Positions 34,398 through 43,069 are shown, numbered from the stretch's first letter. The stretch is 64,000 nucleotides of DNA from Bradyrhizobium sp. LTSP885 (GCF_000938305.1 NZ_JYMT01000043.1:275688-339687), one strand, 5' to 3'. Notes: generated from the letters alone by a model not told the origin. Program-made: numbers and translations.

Positions 34398-36311
34398 GTG
34401 AGGCCTGGCCCGTCCTCCGAACGCGCGGTCATCCTTGCAGCGAGCGGGCGGGACGCCGTGAAGACCGCACACCTGATCAAGGAAGCCGGCTACTACGCCA
34501 ATATCTGTGGCGATCTCGCCGAGCTGGAGCGCCAGATCGCAAGCGGGGCGGGCCTCGCCATCATTGCGGATGAGGCGATCAGGGACGCCGACCTCACCGG
34601 CCTCACACGCTGGCTGAACGAGCAGCCCTCATGGTCGGATTTCCCGATCGTGCTGATGAGCGAGGGCGGCGGGCCCGAGCGCAATCCGGACGCGGCGCGG
34701 CTCGGCCGCGCACTCGGCAATGTCACCTTCATCGAACGTCCGTTTCATCCGAACTCGCTGGTGAGCCTGGTGGCCTCGGCCGTGCGCGGCCGGCGCCGGC
34801 AATATCAGTCCCGTGCGATCCTCGAAGACCTCACCGAAAGCGAAGGCCTGCTGCAGACCGCGGTCAATGCCGGCCATCTTGGCGCGCTCGAACTGCATAT
34901 GCCCGACTTCGAGCTCGAGGCCTCGGCGACCTGCAAGCGCTTCTTCGGGCGGGCGGCCGACGAGCCCTTCACCTATCAGGATCTGCTGGACGCGGTTCAT
35001 CCCGACGACCGCGACCGCCGTCGCGAGACCGTCGAGCATACGCTGCGCACCGGCGAGGACTACAAGATCGAGTACCGTAACATCTGGTCCGACGGCACCC
35101 GGCACTGGGTCGACGTCCGTGCCCGCGCGGTGCGCCGACCGGACGGCAGCATCAAATCGCTGGTCGGCGTCTGCTCCGACATTACCGCGCGCAAGACCGC
35201 GGAGATCGAGCGCGAGGCGCTGCTGGCGCAGCTCGCCGCCGAGCGCACGGCGCTGGCCGAGCTCACGGCGACGCTGGAACACCGGGTCGAGCAGCGCACC
35301 GCCGATCTCATGAAGGAGGTCGCCGCGCGCGAAAGGGCGCAGGAGCAGCTCCGTCACGCACAGAAGATGGAGGCGATCGGCCAGCTCACCGGCGGCGTCG
35401 CGCACGACTTCAACAATCTCTTGATGGCGGTGATGGGTAATCTCGATCTGTTGCGCAAGCGCATGCCCAAGGATCCGCGCCTGCACCGCCTGGTCGAGGG
35501 CGCGCTGCAGGGCGCCGAGCGTGGTGCGTCGCTGACGCAGCGGCTGCTGGCGTTCGCACGCCAGCAGGATCTGCGTGCGGTCCCGGTCGATCTCGGTGCG
35601 CTGGTGCGCGACATGAGCGACCTGCTCGAACGCTCCCTCGGGCCGCGCATCGCGCTGCGGCTGGATATTCCGGAAGCACTGCCGCCGGCCTGTGTCGACA
35701 CCAACCAGCTCGAGCTTGCGATCCTCAACCTCGCGATCAATGCCCGGGACGCGATGCCGGATGGCGGCTCGATCGAGATCAAGCTCGTAGCTTGGCAGGC
35801 GAAAAGCGATCCATCGCTGCGGCCTGGCAACTACCTGAAGCTGTCGGTGGTCGACACCGGCACCGGCATGGCGCCCGATGTCCTGAAGCGGGCGATCGAG
35901 CCGTTCTTCTCGTCGAAGCCGGTGGGCAAGGGCACCGGCCTCGGCCTGTCGATGGCGCATGGTCTCGCCGTGCAGCTCGGCGGTGCATTGCAGCTTGCGA
36001 GCACGGTCGGCCAGGGTACCACGGCGACGCTGGTATTGCCGGTCGCGACGGCAGCCCCCGAATTGGAAAGTCCTGTGCCAGCGGCGCAAAAGGTCAAGCG
36101 CTCCGCGGTGATCCTGTTCGTCGACGACGATCCGCTGATCGCGATGTCGACCACGGAGATGCTGGAAGACCTCGGCCATCGCGTGATCGGTGCCAATTCC
36201 GGACTGCGTGCGCTCGAAATCCTCAGGAGCGACCAGCCGATCGACCTGATGATGACCGATCACATGATGCCCGGCATGTCCGGCATCGAACTCGTCGCCG
36301 CCTCGCGCTAG
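34398..36311 (+). CDS. Hybrid sensor histidine kinase with truncated receiver domain
   Basis: The 637-residue product has an N-terminal receiver-like domain (about 8-115), a PAS domain with PAC (about 145-250), a coiled coil (about 260-315), a HisKA site with His336 in GGVAHDFNNLL, an HATPase domain with NARDAMPDGG and GTGLGLSM, and a C-terminal receiver starting near 565 with DDDP and phospho-acceptor Asp621 (MMTDHMMPG). The receiver stops at a TAG codon after VAASR, before its Thr and Lys. The remaining part follows in the same frame (see next entry). GTG 34398 with AAGGG upstream is chosen; the frame opens at 34344. Confidence 0.9.
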   Translation: MRPGPSSERAVILAASGRDAVKTAHLIKEAGYYANICGDLAELERQIASGAGLAIIADEAIRDADLTGLTRWLNEQPSWSDFPIVLMSEGGGPERNPDAARLGRALGNVTFIERPFHPNSLVSLVASAVRGRRRQYQSRAILEDLTESEGLLQTAVNAGHLGALELHMPDFELEASATCKRFFGRAADEPFTYQDLLDAVHPDDRDRRRETVEHTLRTGEDYKIEYRNIWSDGTRHWVDVRARAVRRPDGSIKSLVGVCSDITARKTAEIEREALLAQLAAERTALAELTATLEHRVEQRTADLMKEVAARERAQEQLRHAQKMEAIGQLTGGVAHDFNNLLMAVMGNLDLLRKRMPKDPRLHRLVEGALQGAERGASLTQRLLAFARQQDLRAVPVDLGALVRDMSDLLERSLGPRIALRLDIPEALPPACVDTNQLELAILNLAINARDAMPDGGSIEIKLVAWQAKSDPSLRPGNYLKLSVVDTGTGMAPDVLKRAIEPFFSSKPVGKGTGLGLSMAHGLAVQLGGALQLASTVGQGTTATLVLPVATAAPELESPVPAAQKVKRSAVILFVDDDPLIAMSTTEMLEDLGHRVIGANSGLRALEILRSDQPIDLMMTDHMMPGMSGIELVAASR

Positions 36312-36494
36312 GTCCGGCCAGCTCTCCTCGTCCTGCTCGCCACCGGTTATGCTGAACTGTCCGACGGCAACCAGATCGATCTGCCGCGGCTGGCAAAACC
36401 CTACCACCAGGATCAGCTGCGCGAGCGGCTCGATCAGTTGCTGGGCGGAGCTGCTACGGCACACACAGACGCAGTCCTTTCACCGTCACCCTGA
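36312..36494 (+). pseudogene. Detached 3' part of the hybrid kinase receiver domain
   Basis: Directly after the TAG (36309-36311) the same frame continues for 60 codons with VRPALLVLLATGYAEL, containing the conserved receiver Thr/Ala region, and LAKPYH with the conserved Lys (codon 36396-36398), ending at TGA 36492-36494. A single C-to-T change of a CAG codon would explain the stop. Unless the codon is read through, the final third of the receiver domain is lost. Confidence 0.85.
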
Positions 36495-36538
36495 GAGGAT
36501 GTGAATGTATGACTCAGTGGCTGCGCAACAGATTCAGT

Positions 36539-36660
36539 GTCGTCCCTGCGAAAGCAGGGACCCATAACCACCGAAGGTCATAGTTGCGCACCACTGGGAC
36601 GACGACTCCCTTTCATCACATCCGCCGCGGAGTATGGGTCCCTGCTTTCGCAGGGACGAC
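36539..36660. repeat. Perfect 28-bp inverted repeat, family G
   Basis: Arms 36539-36566 (GTCGTCCCTGCGAAAGCAGG and the following GACCCATA) and 36633-36660 are perfect complements separated by 66 bases. Each arm is itself a hairpin around GAAA/TTTC. The element lies between the kinase remnant and the convergent CoA ligase. Confidence 0.92.
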
Positions 36661-36726
36661 AGTTGAACAAGCTGTTTGATAGGTGAATCAGAGCAACCCG
36701 TCCCCCTGAGGATGACGGGACTGCGC

Positions 36727-38289
36727 TTAGCCCACTAACCGGTCGCGGCCGGCCCAGAAGCCGGCCTTCAGCACCTTCTTGTCGACCTTGCCGACGCCGG
36801 TCATCGGCAGCTCCTTGACGAACTGGATCTGCTTCGGTGCATGCGCCGAGCCCTTCTTCGTCTTCACGAGGTTGATCAGTTCGTCGGCGTCAGGCGTCGC
36901 GCCCTCGCGCGCGACCACGATCGCGGTAACGGCCTCGCCCCATTTGTCGTCGGGCACGCCGACGACGGCGACCATCGCGACATCGGCGTGCTGCGACAGC
37001 ACATCTTCGACCTCGCGTGGAAAGATGTTGAAGCCTCCGGAGATGATCATGTCCTTCTTGCGGTCGAGGATGAACATATAGCCGCGTTCGTCCTTGCGTG
37101 CGATATCGCCGGTGTGCAGCCAGCCGTTCTTCAGCGTTTCGGCGGTGGCGTCCGGCCGCTTCCAGTATTCGGCCATCACATGGGGGGCGCGCACGCAGAT
37201 TTCGCCGGCCTCGCCGGTTGCGACCTCCTGGTCGTCATTGTCCAGAACCTTCACTTGGCAGGCGGCGATCGGGAAGCCGCAGGACAGGAACAATTCCGGC
37301 GTCTTCGGATCATGATCTGTCTTGCGCAGCACCGAGATCGGATAGCATTCGGTCTGGCCGTAGAGCTGCGAGAACACCGGCCCGATCCGCTCGATCCCTT
37401 CGACCAGCCGGCTCGGCGACATCGCTGATGCGCCGTAGAGCAAAAGTTCGAGTGAGGAGAGATCGGTCTTATCGAGCGCGGGATGATCCAGCATCACATA
37501 GATCATGGTCGGCACGAACAGCGTGAAGTTGATCCTCTCGCGCGCGATGGTCTTGAACACGGCCTCGGGATCAAACCCCTTCAGCATATGGACGGTGCCG
37601 CCGCGCATCAGCGTCGGCAGCACCTTGGTCCCCGCGACATGGCTGATCGGCGCGACCGTGAGGTAGCGCGGGGTGTCGGGAATTTCGAAGTCGGCGAGGA
37701 TCGCGTTGGCGGATCCGCTATTTTCGCGATGATGGCGGAGCGCGCCCTTGGATTTGCCTGTCGTGCCGCCGGTATAGTTCAAGATCGCAATGTCGTCGTG
37801 ACCGGCGAAGCTTTTCGGACTTGCGCTGCCAGCAGCCTCGACCGCCTGCAACAGGTCGGCGCCGTAGCCGGCTGGGCCGAGCGTGAACACGGTCTTCAGT
37901 CCGGAAGCCTTCGCTGCGAGCTCGCCGCCGCGATCGCGGAAGGTGACGCCATCGACCACGAGGATCTGCGCATCGGAGTCCTCGATCTGGAACAACTGGT
38001 CGTCGAGCGAGCCCATCGGGTGCAGCCAGGTGATGGCAAGCCGTGACAATTGCGCGGCGACCCCCGCACACCAGGTGTCGGCGCGGTTGGCGGTGAGGAG
38101 GGCGACGCGGGTGCCCGGCGCGAAGCCGAGTTGCATGAACACGCTCTGCATCCGCCCGATCAAGTCGGTTGCGCCTTGATAGCTCAGCGATCCGCCCGGC
38201 CAGGCGAAGGCCGTCCGCGACGGATAGCGCGCCAGCGCCCGCAGCGTCTGCTCGCACACCGCCGGAAATGCGTAGAGCGGATTGCTCAT
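36727..38289 (-). CDS. AMP-dependent acyl-CoA synthetase/ligase
   Basis: This 520-residue ANL-superfamily ligase has the ATP loop NYTGGTTGKSKGALRHH, the linker YGQTECYPISV, the hinge DRKKDMIISGGFNIFPREVE and the C-terminal Lys in TGVGKVDKKVL. The acid substrate is unknown; the Gln-Thr-Glu motif version is used by many medium-chain, aromatic and bile-acid-like ligases. The ATG at 38289 has GGGAGGA about 9 bases upstream; longer frames are rejected. It is divergent from the second NMO-like gene with about 90 bases between starts, so both may share a regulatory region. Confidence 0.93.
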   Translation of the reverse strand: MSNPLYAFPAVCEQTLRALARYPSRTAFAWPGGSLSYQGATDLIGRMQSVFMQLGFAPGTRVALLTANRADTWCAGVAAQLSRLAITWLHPMGSLDDQLFQIEDSDAQILVVDGVTFRDRGGELAAKASGLKTVFTLGPAGYGADLLQAVEAAGSASPKSFAGHDDIAILNYTGGTTGKSKGALRHHRENSGSANAILADFEIPDTPRYLTVAPISHVAGTKVLPTLMRGGTVHMLKGFDPEAVFKTIARERINFTLFVPTMIYVMLDHPALDKTDLSSLELLLYGASAMSPSRLVEGIERIGPVFSQLYGQTECYPISVLRKTDHDPKTPELFLSCGFPIAACQVKVLDNDDQEVATGEAGEICVRAPHVMAEYWKRPDATAETLKNGWLHTGDIARKDERGYMFILDRKKDMIISGGFNIFPREVEDVLSQHADVAMVAVVGVPDDKWGEAVTAIVVAREGATPDADELINLVKTKKGSAHAPKQIQFVKELPMTGVGKVDKKVLKAGFWAGRDRLVG

Positions 38290-38377
38290 ATCTCTTGTCC
38301 TCCCGTCTGCTTTGTTCTTGGCTTTCGTCGTGCCAATGTTGGGTAACGCTAGCATAATGAGACAGGGAAGGAACAAC

Positions 38378-39358
38378 TTGCCAGACACTGATCCTCTCGC
38401 TCGCTTTCGTGAGCGCCTCCGGCTGCCGCTGATCGCAGCCCCGATGTTTCTGGTTTCCGGCGTCGAACTGATGGTAGCCGCCTGCCGCAATGGCGTGATC
38501 GGCTCGTTCCCGACGGTGAATTGCCGCGAGACGGAACAACTCGATAGCTGGCTCGGCGAGATCGAGCGCCGCCTGCAGGCGCATGCGGATGCGAGCGGGC
38601 GCCGCGCCGCGCCGATCTGCCCGAATCTGATCGTGCACCGCTCCAACGCGCGGCTGGCGCAGGATCTCGCGGTGCTGCTGCGGCACCAGCCTGAGATCGT
38701 GATCACCTCGGTCGGCTCGCCCGCGCCAGTGATTGGGCCGTTGCATGATGCTGGCGCGCTGGTGTTCGCCGACGTCGCCTCGATCCGCCATGCCGAGCGC
38801 GCGGTCGCGGCCGGTGCCGATGGGCTCGTGCTGCTGACCGCGGGCGCCGGCGGCCAGACCGGCTGGCTCAACCCGTTCGTGTTCGTCCGCGCCGTGCGCG
38901 GCTTCTTCGACGGTCCGATCGTGCTCGCCGGCGGCATCAGCGACGGCCACGCGCTGCGCGCCGCCGAGGCGCTCGGCTGCGATCTCGCCTATATGGGCAC
39001 GAAATTCATCGCCACGCGCGAGAGCATGGCCGACGACCGTTACAAGCAGATGCTGGTCGATAGCACCGCGGACGACATCCTGCTCACGACGGCATTCACC
39101 GGCCTGCAGACCAACATGCTGCGGCCCTCGATCGAGGCCGCCGGTCTCGATCCGGATGATCTGCCGGCGCGCGGCGCAATCGACATCGGCAAGGATATCG
39201 ATATCGGCGCCCGCGAAAACCGGCCAAAGCGCTGGCGCGATATCTGGAGCGGCGGCCATTCGACGTCTGGTGTCACCGAGGTGCTCGCGGTCGACGACCT
39301 CGTGGCGCGGACGGTGGCGGAATACGAGGCGGCGAGCGCGCACATCGTGCTTGCCTAG
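38378..39358 (+). CDS. Nitronate monooxygenase-like flavoprotein (paralogue 2)
   Basis: A protein of about 326 residues, paralogous to the one at 32427: LPLIAAPMFLVSGVELMVAA, GVIGSFPTVN and TAGAGGQTGW align with it, and DLAYMGTKFIATRES is the terminal loop. It should bind FMN and oxidise nitronates or a related substrate. I prefer the TTG at 38378 with AAGGA 5 bases upstream; an in-frame ATG at 38357 without a ribosome site is the alternative. It is divergent from the acyl-CoA ligase, a pairing that hints at degradation of an unusual acid (inference). Confidence 0.9.
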   Translation: MPDTDPLARFRERLRLPLIAAPMFLVSGVELMVAACRNGVIGSFPTVNCRETEQLDSWLGEIERRLQAHADASGRRAAPICPNLIVHRSNARLAQDLAVLLRHQPEIVITSVGSPAPVIGPLHDAGALVFADVASIRHAERAVAAGADGLVLLTAGAGGQTGWLNPFVFVRAVRGFFDGPIVLAGGISDGHALRAAEALGCDLAYMGTKFIATRESMADDRYKQMLVDSTADDILLTTAFTGLQTNMLRPSIEAAGLDPDDLPARGAIDIGKDIDIGARENRPKRWRDIWSGGHSTSGVTEVLAVDDLVARTVAEYEAASAHIVLA

Positions 39359-39379
39359 GTAGTTATACCTTCTCAGCAT

Positions 39380-39395
39380 GTACCAAAAATGATAC
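39380..39395. promoter_or_regulatory. Candidate operator of the XRE gene
   Basis: GTACCAAAAATGATAC, an imperfect palindrome (one mismatch per half-site GTAcC/GATAC), lies 9 bases before the start codon of the HTH gene. Antitoxin-like XRE proteins usually repress their own promoter; this is a candidate only. Confidence 0.35.
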
Positions 39396-39404
39396 GGTCC
39401 CCAA

Positions 39405-39707
39405 ATGAAGAAGGCGCCCAATAAAACAGTGAAAGGCAGGATCGGCTTATCCTTCGATGATTTCCTGAAGGACGACGGGAGCTATGAGGGAGTAACCGCG
39501 CGGGCAATCAAGCGTGTCCTGGCGCGTCAGCTCGCCGAATTGATGCGCCGCGAGGAGATTTCCAAGACTGAGCTGGCGACCCGAATGAAAACCAGCCGGG
39601 CCCAGCTCGATCGTCTTCTCGATCCAGAGAACGAGTCCGTGACGCTCGGGACGCTGGCACGTGCCGCGAAGGCCGTCGGACGTCATTTGCGGATGGAGCT
39701 GGTTTGA
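39405..39707 (+). CDS. XRE-family helix-turn-helix protein, antitoxin-like, orphan
   Basis: This 100-residue protein has a C-terminal helix-turn-helix (ISKTELATRMKTSRAQLDRL) that ends in VTLGTLARAAKAVGRHLRMEL, the form seen in HigA-like antitoxins and related repressors. The N-terminal 30 residues are polar. The usual RelE/HigB-type toxin gene is absent on both sides: the NMO gene precedes it and an unrelated membrane protein gene is convergent. It is probably a DNA-binding repressor, either an orphan antitoxin or one that has taken another job. Confidence 0.85.
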   Translation: MKKAPNKTVKGRIGLSFDDFLKDDGSYEGVTARAIKRVLARQLAELMRREEISKTELATRMKTSRAQLDRLLDPENESVTLGTLARAAKAVGRHLRMELV

Positions 39708-39714
39708 ACCTCGC

Positions 39715-40362
39715 CTAATTGGCCACGAAGTACCAGTCCTTGCCGTAAGCCACGACCCGCGTCGGCGGCTTGTCGTCGAACTCGAAGAACTTTTTCGGAT
39801 CGCCGCCTGATGGCACGTGCAGGAAGCCGCTGAAGGTATGCTTCAGCCCGCGCATGGTGAAGAACAGCACATAGGTGCCTTCGTCCGCCTCGTCGACCAC
39901 GATGTCGTTGCCGAGCGAGACATGAGGGCCGTCGTCGCCGAGCGCGATCAAATTGCTGTTGTCATCCACATTGGGCTTCAGTTCGCCGTTCGCGACCCGG
40001 GCCACGATCGCTTCGCGGGCGGCGCGGTGCCAGTGGAAGTCGCATTGCAGATAGATGTCTTGCAGCGGAGCGTAGGTCAGGATCGCCAGCGTCGCCGCGC
40101 AAACCAGGAACGGGGCCGCGAATGTCGCGCCGTCTTGCCTGATCCGCAGCAATTGCGTCAGCGACCAAACGCTGCAGCCGAGGAACAGCAGCGCGGTAAG
40201 CGGCAGCAGCAGCATCTCGACGAGGCTCGAAGGCCAGTCGGCCATCGACAGTTCGAAAGTGGCGATCAGCAGCGTCACCGCGCAGATCGCCACTACCGCG
40301 GCAAGGCCGCCGCGAACCGATGGCCTTGCCGCAGGGGTCGTCGTCTGAGCTTGCGAGTCCAC
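39715..40362 (-). CDS. Membrane protein with C-terminal soluble domain, unknown
   Basis: A 215-residue protein has three predicted transmembrane segments (about residues 20-40, 50-75 and 85-105) and a soluble C-terminal domain of about 110 residues with CDFHWHRAAREAI and ending KDWYFVAN. No family was recognised. GTG 40362 is chosen because the hydrophobic part begins just after it; the longer frame reaching 40662 would cover the opposite gene's upstream region. It is convergent with the XRE gene by eight bases. Confidence 0.7.
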   Translation of the reverse strand: MDSQAQTTTPAARPSVRGGLAAVVAICAVTLLIATFELSMADWPSSLVEMLLLPLTALLFLGCSVWSLTQLLRIRQDGATFAAPFLVCAATLAILTYAPLQDIYLQCDFHWHRAAREAIVARVANGELKPNVDDNSNLIALGDDGPHVSLGNDIVVDEADEGTYVLFFTMRGLKHTFSGFLHVPSGGDPKKFFEFDDKPPTRVVAYGKDWYFVAN

Positions 40363-40467
40363 AATTGCCCTGCCTGCCGGCTTTAACGCGGCATTAACCA
40401 CGATCGCCCCAACAATAGCGCCACAGGATGGCCTGCCGCCACGGCCGGCAATGGATGGGGATGCGAC

Positions 40468-40713
40468 ATGGATTTTGAGGCGCTGTTTGCCAAGAGCCCC
40501 GCGACGCTCGACGAACTCAGGACCCGGGTCTTCTACGCCCTGCAGCGTCATCCGCTGTGCCGCCAGGTCGAATTCGATATCGTCAGCACGCCGCGCACCC
40601 GCCGGACCAACTGGACCGTCAGCCTGCGCGCGGTCCAGCCCGGCGCGCTGTGGCCGGCCCATGAGATCGTCGCCGATATCCAGGAAGCCTATGAGCTTGC
40701 CGCCGCGGCCTGA
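40468..40713 (+). CDS. Small conserved-looking protein, unknown
   Basis: An 81-residue soluble protein of mixed helix and strand (LDELRTRVFYALQRHPLCRQ, then FDIVSTPRTRRTNWTVSLRA, then HEIVADIQEAYELA). It looks like a compact alpha-beta domain and uses codons like its neighbours, so it is likely real. There is no signal peptide and no recognised motif. It is divergent from the membrane protein at 40362. Confidence 0.7.
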   Translation: MDFEALFAKSPATLDELRTRVFYALQRHPLCRQVEFDIVSTPRTRRTNWTVSLRAVQPGALWPAHEIVADIQEAYELAAAA

Positions 40714-40821
40714 TTTTCGGCCGTTTCAGCACGATTTTCACCCAGTTTGGCGACCTCCCGCCGCCTTGGTGGCACGCTTAAGCCTCATTTGGCCTTCAGC
40801 TTGCGATGACACCGGCCGGGA

Positions 40822-41562
40822 ATGGAGACGTTTTTGACCAGAGCCATCACCCTCGTCGCGCTGACCTGCTTCCTCCTTGCCGGCGTCGCGGTGACCGCCA
40901 TCCTTGGCCGCGACAGCGTTCCGGCGGCGCCGTCCCGGCTTGCCGCTGCAACCGCCGAGGCGGCTCCGGTCTCCAACAAGGCCGGCAAGCAGGACAAGCT
41001 CGCGGTCGCCACGTTCGCCGTCGCCGCCTATGAGCCGCCCCAGGCGGCCGAACCACTGGCTGCACCGTCGCCGCTCCAGCTGCGCGCCCAATCCAACATC
41101 CCTGGCGCCAACATTCCGGGAGTATCCGACACCCTGCGGCAGGCCTATGCCTCCGCCGAACCCTCCGATGTCGGTCTGCCGAAGATCACCGAAACCGCAC
41201 CGGTCCTCGCGGCATTGCCTAAACCGAAGGCTGCCGCCAAGCCGGCACCTCAGAAGAGCTACGCTCTGCTGAGCGACGCCCAGATCGCCGGCATCAAGGA
41301 TCGGCTCAAACTGTCGTCGGATCAGGAATCCTACTGGCCGCCGGTCGAGACCGCGCTGCGCGCCGTTGCGCGCAAGATCCACGCGAAGCGGCAGGGCGAT
41401 CCCACGACGGGGAATATACCGATCGATCCCGATTCCGAGGAAGTCCAGCAGCTGAAATCGGCGGCGATGCCGCTGCTGTTCCAGCTCCGCGAAGATCAGA
41501 AAAGCGAAGTGCGCTCGCTCGCGCGCCTGATCGGACTTGAACGAGTCGCTGCGATGATCTGA
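40822..41562 (+). CDS. Secreted protein with Spy/CpxP-like (LTXXQ) C-terminal domain
   Basis: About 246 residues: an N-terminal signal anchor (residues 5-27), an Ala/Pro-rich linker (30-150) and a helical C-terminal domain with LLSDAQIAGIKDRLKLSSDQ, ESYWPPVETALR and LREDQKSEVRSLARLIG, which resembles the LTXXQ-motif periplasmic chaperone-like proteins. A TTG at 40834 with GGAG upstream is an alternative start. A periplasmic stress or binding role is inferred from this resemblance only. Confidence 0.8.
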   Translation: METFLTRAITLVALTCFLLAGVAVTAILGRDSVPAAPSRLAAATAEAAPVSNKAGKQDKLAVATFAVAAYEPPQAAEPLAAPSPLQLRAQSNIPGANIPGVSDTLRQAYASAEPSDVGLPKITETAPVLAALPKPKAAAKPAPQKSYALLSDAQIAGIKDRLKLSSDQESYWPPVETALRAVARKIHAKRQGDPTTGNIPIDPDSEEVQQLKSAAMPLLFQLREDQKSEVRSLARLIGLERVAAMI

Positions 41563-41691
41563 TCGAGCGCAAGCTCGCATCCGTCAAAGACTTCAATCGA
41601 CCTAACGCCGCGGCCGCGCGTCTTCGCGCACCGGTTCCATAGGAACGGCACCCCCGCCTCCACGTTGCCGCCCCGGACGAGGAGGCGAGCC

Positions 41692-42318
41692 ATGCGGATA
41701 TCGACAGCTTATTTTGCCGGCGCAGGAACGATTGTCGCGGCGATTGCGATCGGCGTGGGTGGTGGCTTCACGATTGCTAACATCGCGAACCCGCATGATC
41801 CGAGGCAGGAAACCAGCCGGCTCGACCGCCGAGGGGCGACCGAGCCAACCAAGGCAGCATCGACTCCTTCGGAGCCAGTGTCCTATCTCGCCGCAACGCA
41901 GGATGCCTCGACCAAGCCCGTCACGGTATCGCCGGCGCCGCAGCCGCAACAACCGCAAGTCTCGCAATCGAACAGTCCCGCAACGGCGCAGCCCGAAACA
42001 ACCGGAGCACACGATGCGGCCGCGCAGCCACCTGCGCCTCCCGCGCAGACTGCTGCGCGCGAACCGGCTGTTTCGTCCGAGGGTCCAGTTGCAAATCCGA
42101 AAGCGCGCGATGCTGATCTGAGGCGGGCAGCCGCTGAAAAGCGGCGCGCCGACCGGCGTCAGCAATGGGCCGAACGCCGCCGTCTGCGGCAGGATGATGA
42201 CCTGCGCGACGTGGAGCAGAAGGTGCGGGAGGAGACCGAGCCGCCGCGCATGCTGGGTGTTGATCCCATGCGGGCGCCGGCGCCGCGGAGTCGGTTGTTC
42301 GATGCAGGCGACGATTGA
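41692..42318 (+). CDS. Membrane-anchored Pro/Ala-rich protein, unknown
   Basis: A 208-residue protein with an N-terminal transmembrane segment (about residues 6-28, FAGAGTIVAAIAIGVGGG), a long low-complexity Pro/Ala/Gln/Ser region (45-140) and a highly charged Arg/Glu/Asp helix (150-195, RQQWAERRRLRQDDDLRD). The GGAGG 8 bases upstream supports ATG 41692 over an upstream ATG at 41665. It follows the Spy-like gene on the same strand after 129 bases. No function can be assigned. Confidence 0.72.
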   Translation: MRISTAYFAGAGTIVAAIAIGVGGGFTIANIANPHDPRQETSRLDRRGATEPTKAASTPSEPVSYLAATQDASTKPVTVSPAPQPQQPQVSQSNSPATAQPETTGAHDAAAQPPAPPAQTAAREPAVSSEGPVANPKARDADLRRAAAEKRRADRRQQWAERRRLRQDDDLRDVEQKVREETEPPRMLGVDPMRAPAPRSRLFDAGDD

Positions 42319-42434
42319 TGGCATCGACGCTCATAGCACGCCCCATCACGCCGGGCGTCCGGTTCAAGCGGTCGTCATGCGAAGGCGTGGAACAGGATGC
42401 GCGCGAGCGCCTTAGTCTGATCAAGGAGATTTCG

Positions 42435-42674
42435 ATGCCACATATCAATCGCGACCAAGTTACTGCCGAAGACCAAGTTACTGCCGAAACGGGCAAACAG
42501 GTACCGGCACGCCCTCATGACTCGGGCAGCGCAGCCAATGAGACCGTTGATGGACTCGACGCCACCGCCGAAGCATTGCGGCACGCGACGGAAGATACAC
42601 CTGCTGGCGAAGGTCAGGGCAAGATTGAGAAAACACCGGTATTTGACCGAGCTGATCTGGCACCGAAAATCTGA
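42435..42674 (+). CDS. Small acidic hydrophilic protein, unknown
   Basis: A 79-residue protein with almost no hydrophobic core (many Asp, Glu, Ala, Thr, Gln), likely disordered. AAGGAG is 7 bases before ATG 42435, so this start is favoured over the longer frame from 42315. It contains a perfect 18-base tandem duplication giving DQVTAEDQVTAE. It resembles small stress-type hydrophilic proteins, but no family was recognised. Confidence 0.6.
   Translation: MPHINRDQVTAEDQVTAETGKQVPARPHDSGSAANETVDGLDATAEALRHATEDTPAGEGQGKIEKTPVFDRADLAPKI
42453..42488 (+). repeat. Perfect 18-base tandem duplication
   Basis: GACCAAGTTACTGCCGAA occurs twice without a gap and encodes DQVTAE twice in the small protein at 42435-42674. 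Perfect identity suggests a recent slippage event. Confidence 0.95.
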
Positions 42675-42994
42675 GCTTTCAGCGGATATCAGCCCGGTAC
42701 AGGCTCTAAATCGAGCGAAGAGTTGCATTCCGGACGCTATGGACGAACCGGCCTCGGCTTGGAGCTTGCCGCCGCTCGAACGTCATCTACACGCGTTCGT
42801 TCTGAACATGATGCGAAGAGATCGTCATGCTGGCCGACGTTCATGAGTTTGCATGCGAACCGTTACGCGATGAGAAAGCGGTAGCGGCCGGCAGGTCACG
42901 TTGCTCATCGTCGTGGAGCCGATCGCTCGGCTTCAGGACCTGGATGCTACCGGCTGCATTCCTTCGATTTTGACTTTCGGACCGCACCTAGTGT
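42675..42994. other. Intergenic region with no supported gene
   Basis: These 320 bases contain only short frames without ribosome sites (one of 35 codons at 42739) and no repeat element or terminator that I can defend. Confidence 0.5.
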
Positions 42995-43069
42995 TCAAGC
43001 GTGCAGCCCGAAAAAGCCTGCAACAAAGAGAACGACAACGATCACGCCGATGATGTAAAAAACGTTCAT
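42995..43069 (-). CDS. 24-residue single-pass membrane peptide
   Basis: The short frame encodes MNVFYIIGVIVVVLFVAGFF plus GLHA, a complete transmembrane helix and nothing else. GGAG lies 8 bases before the ATG, a good ribosome site. Very small one-helix proteins of this kind (MN-x-hydrophobic, Gly near the end) are frequent in Rhizobiales and often stress-induced (from memory). A longer in-frame reading to 43222 is possible but adds a basic stretch without its own ribosome site. Confidence 0.6.
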   Translation of the reverse strand: MNVFYIIGVIVVVLFVAGFFGLHA

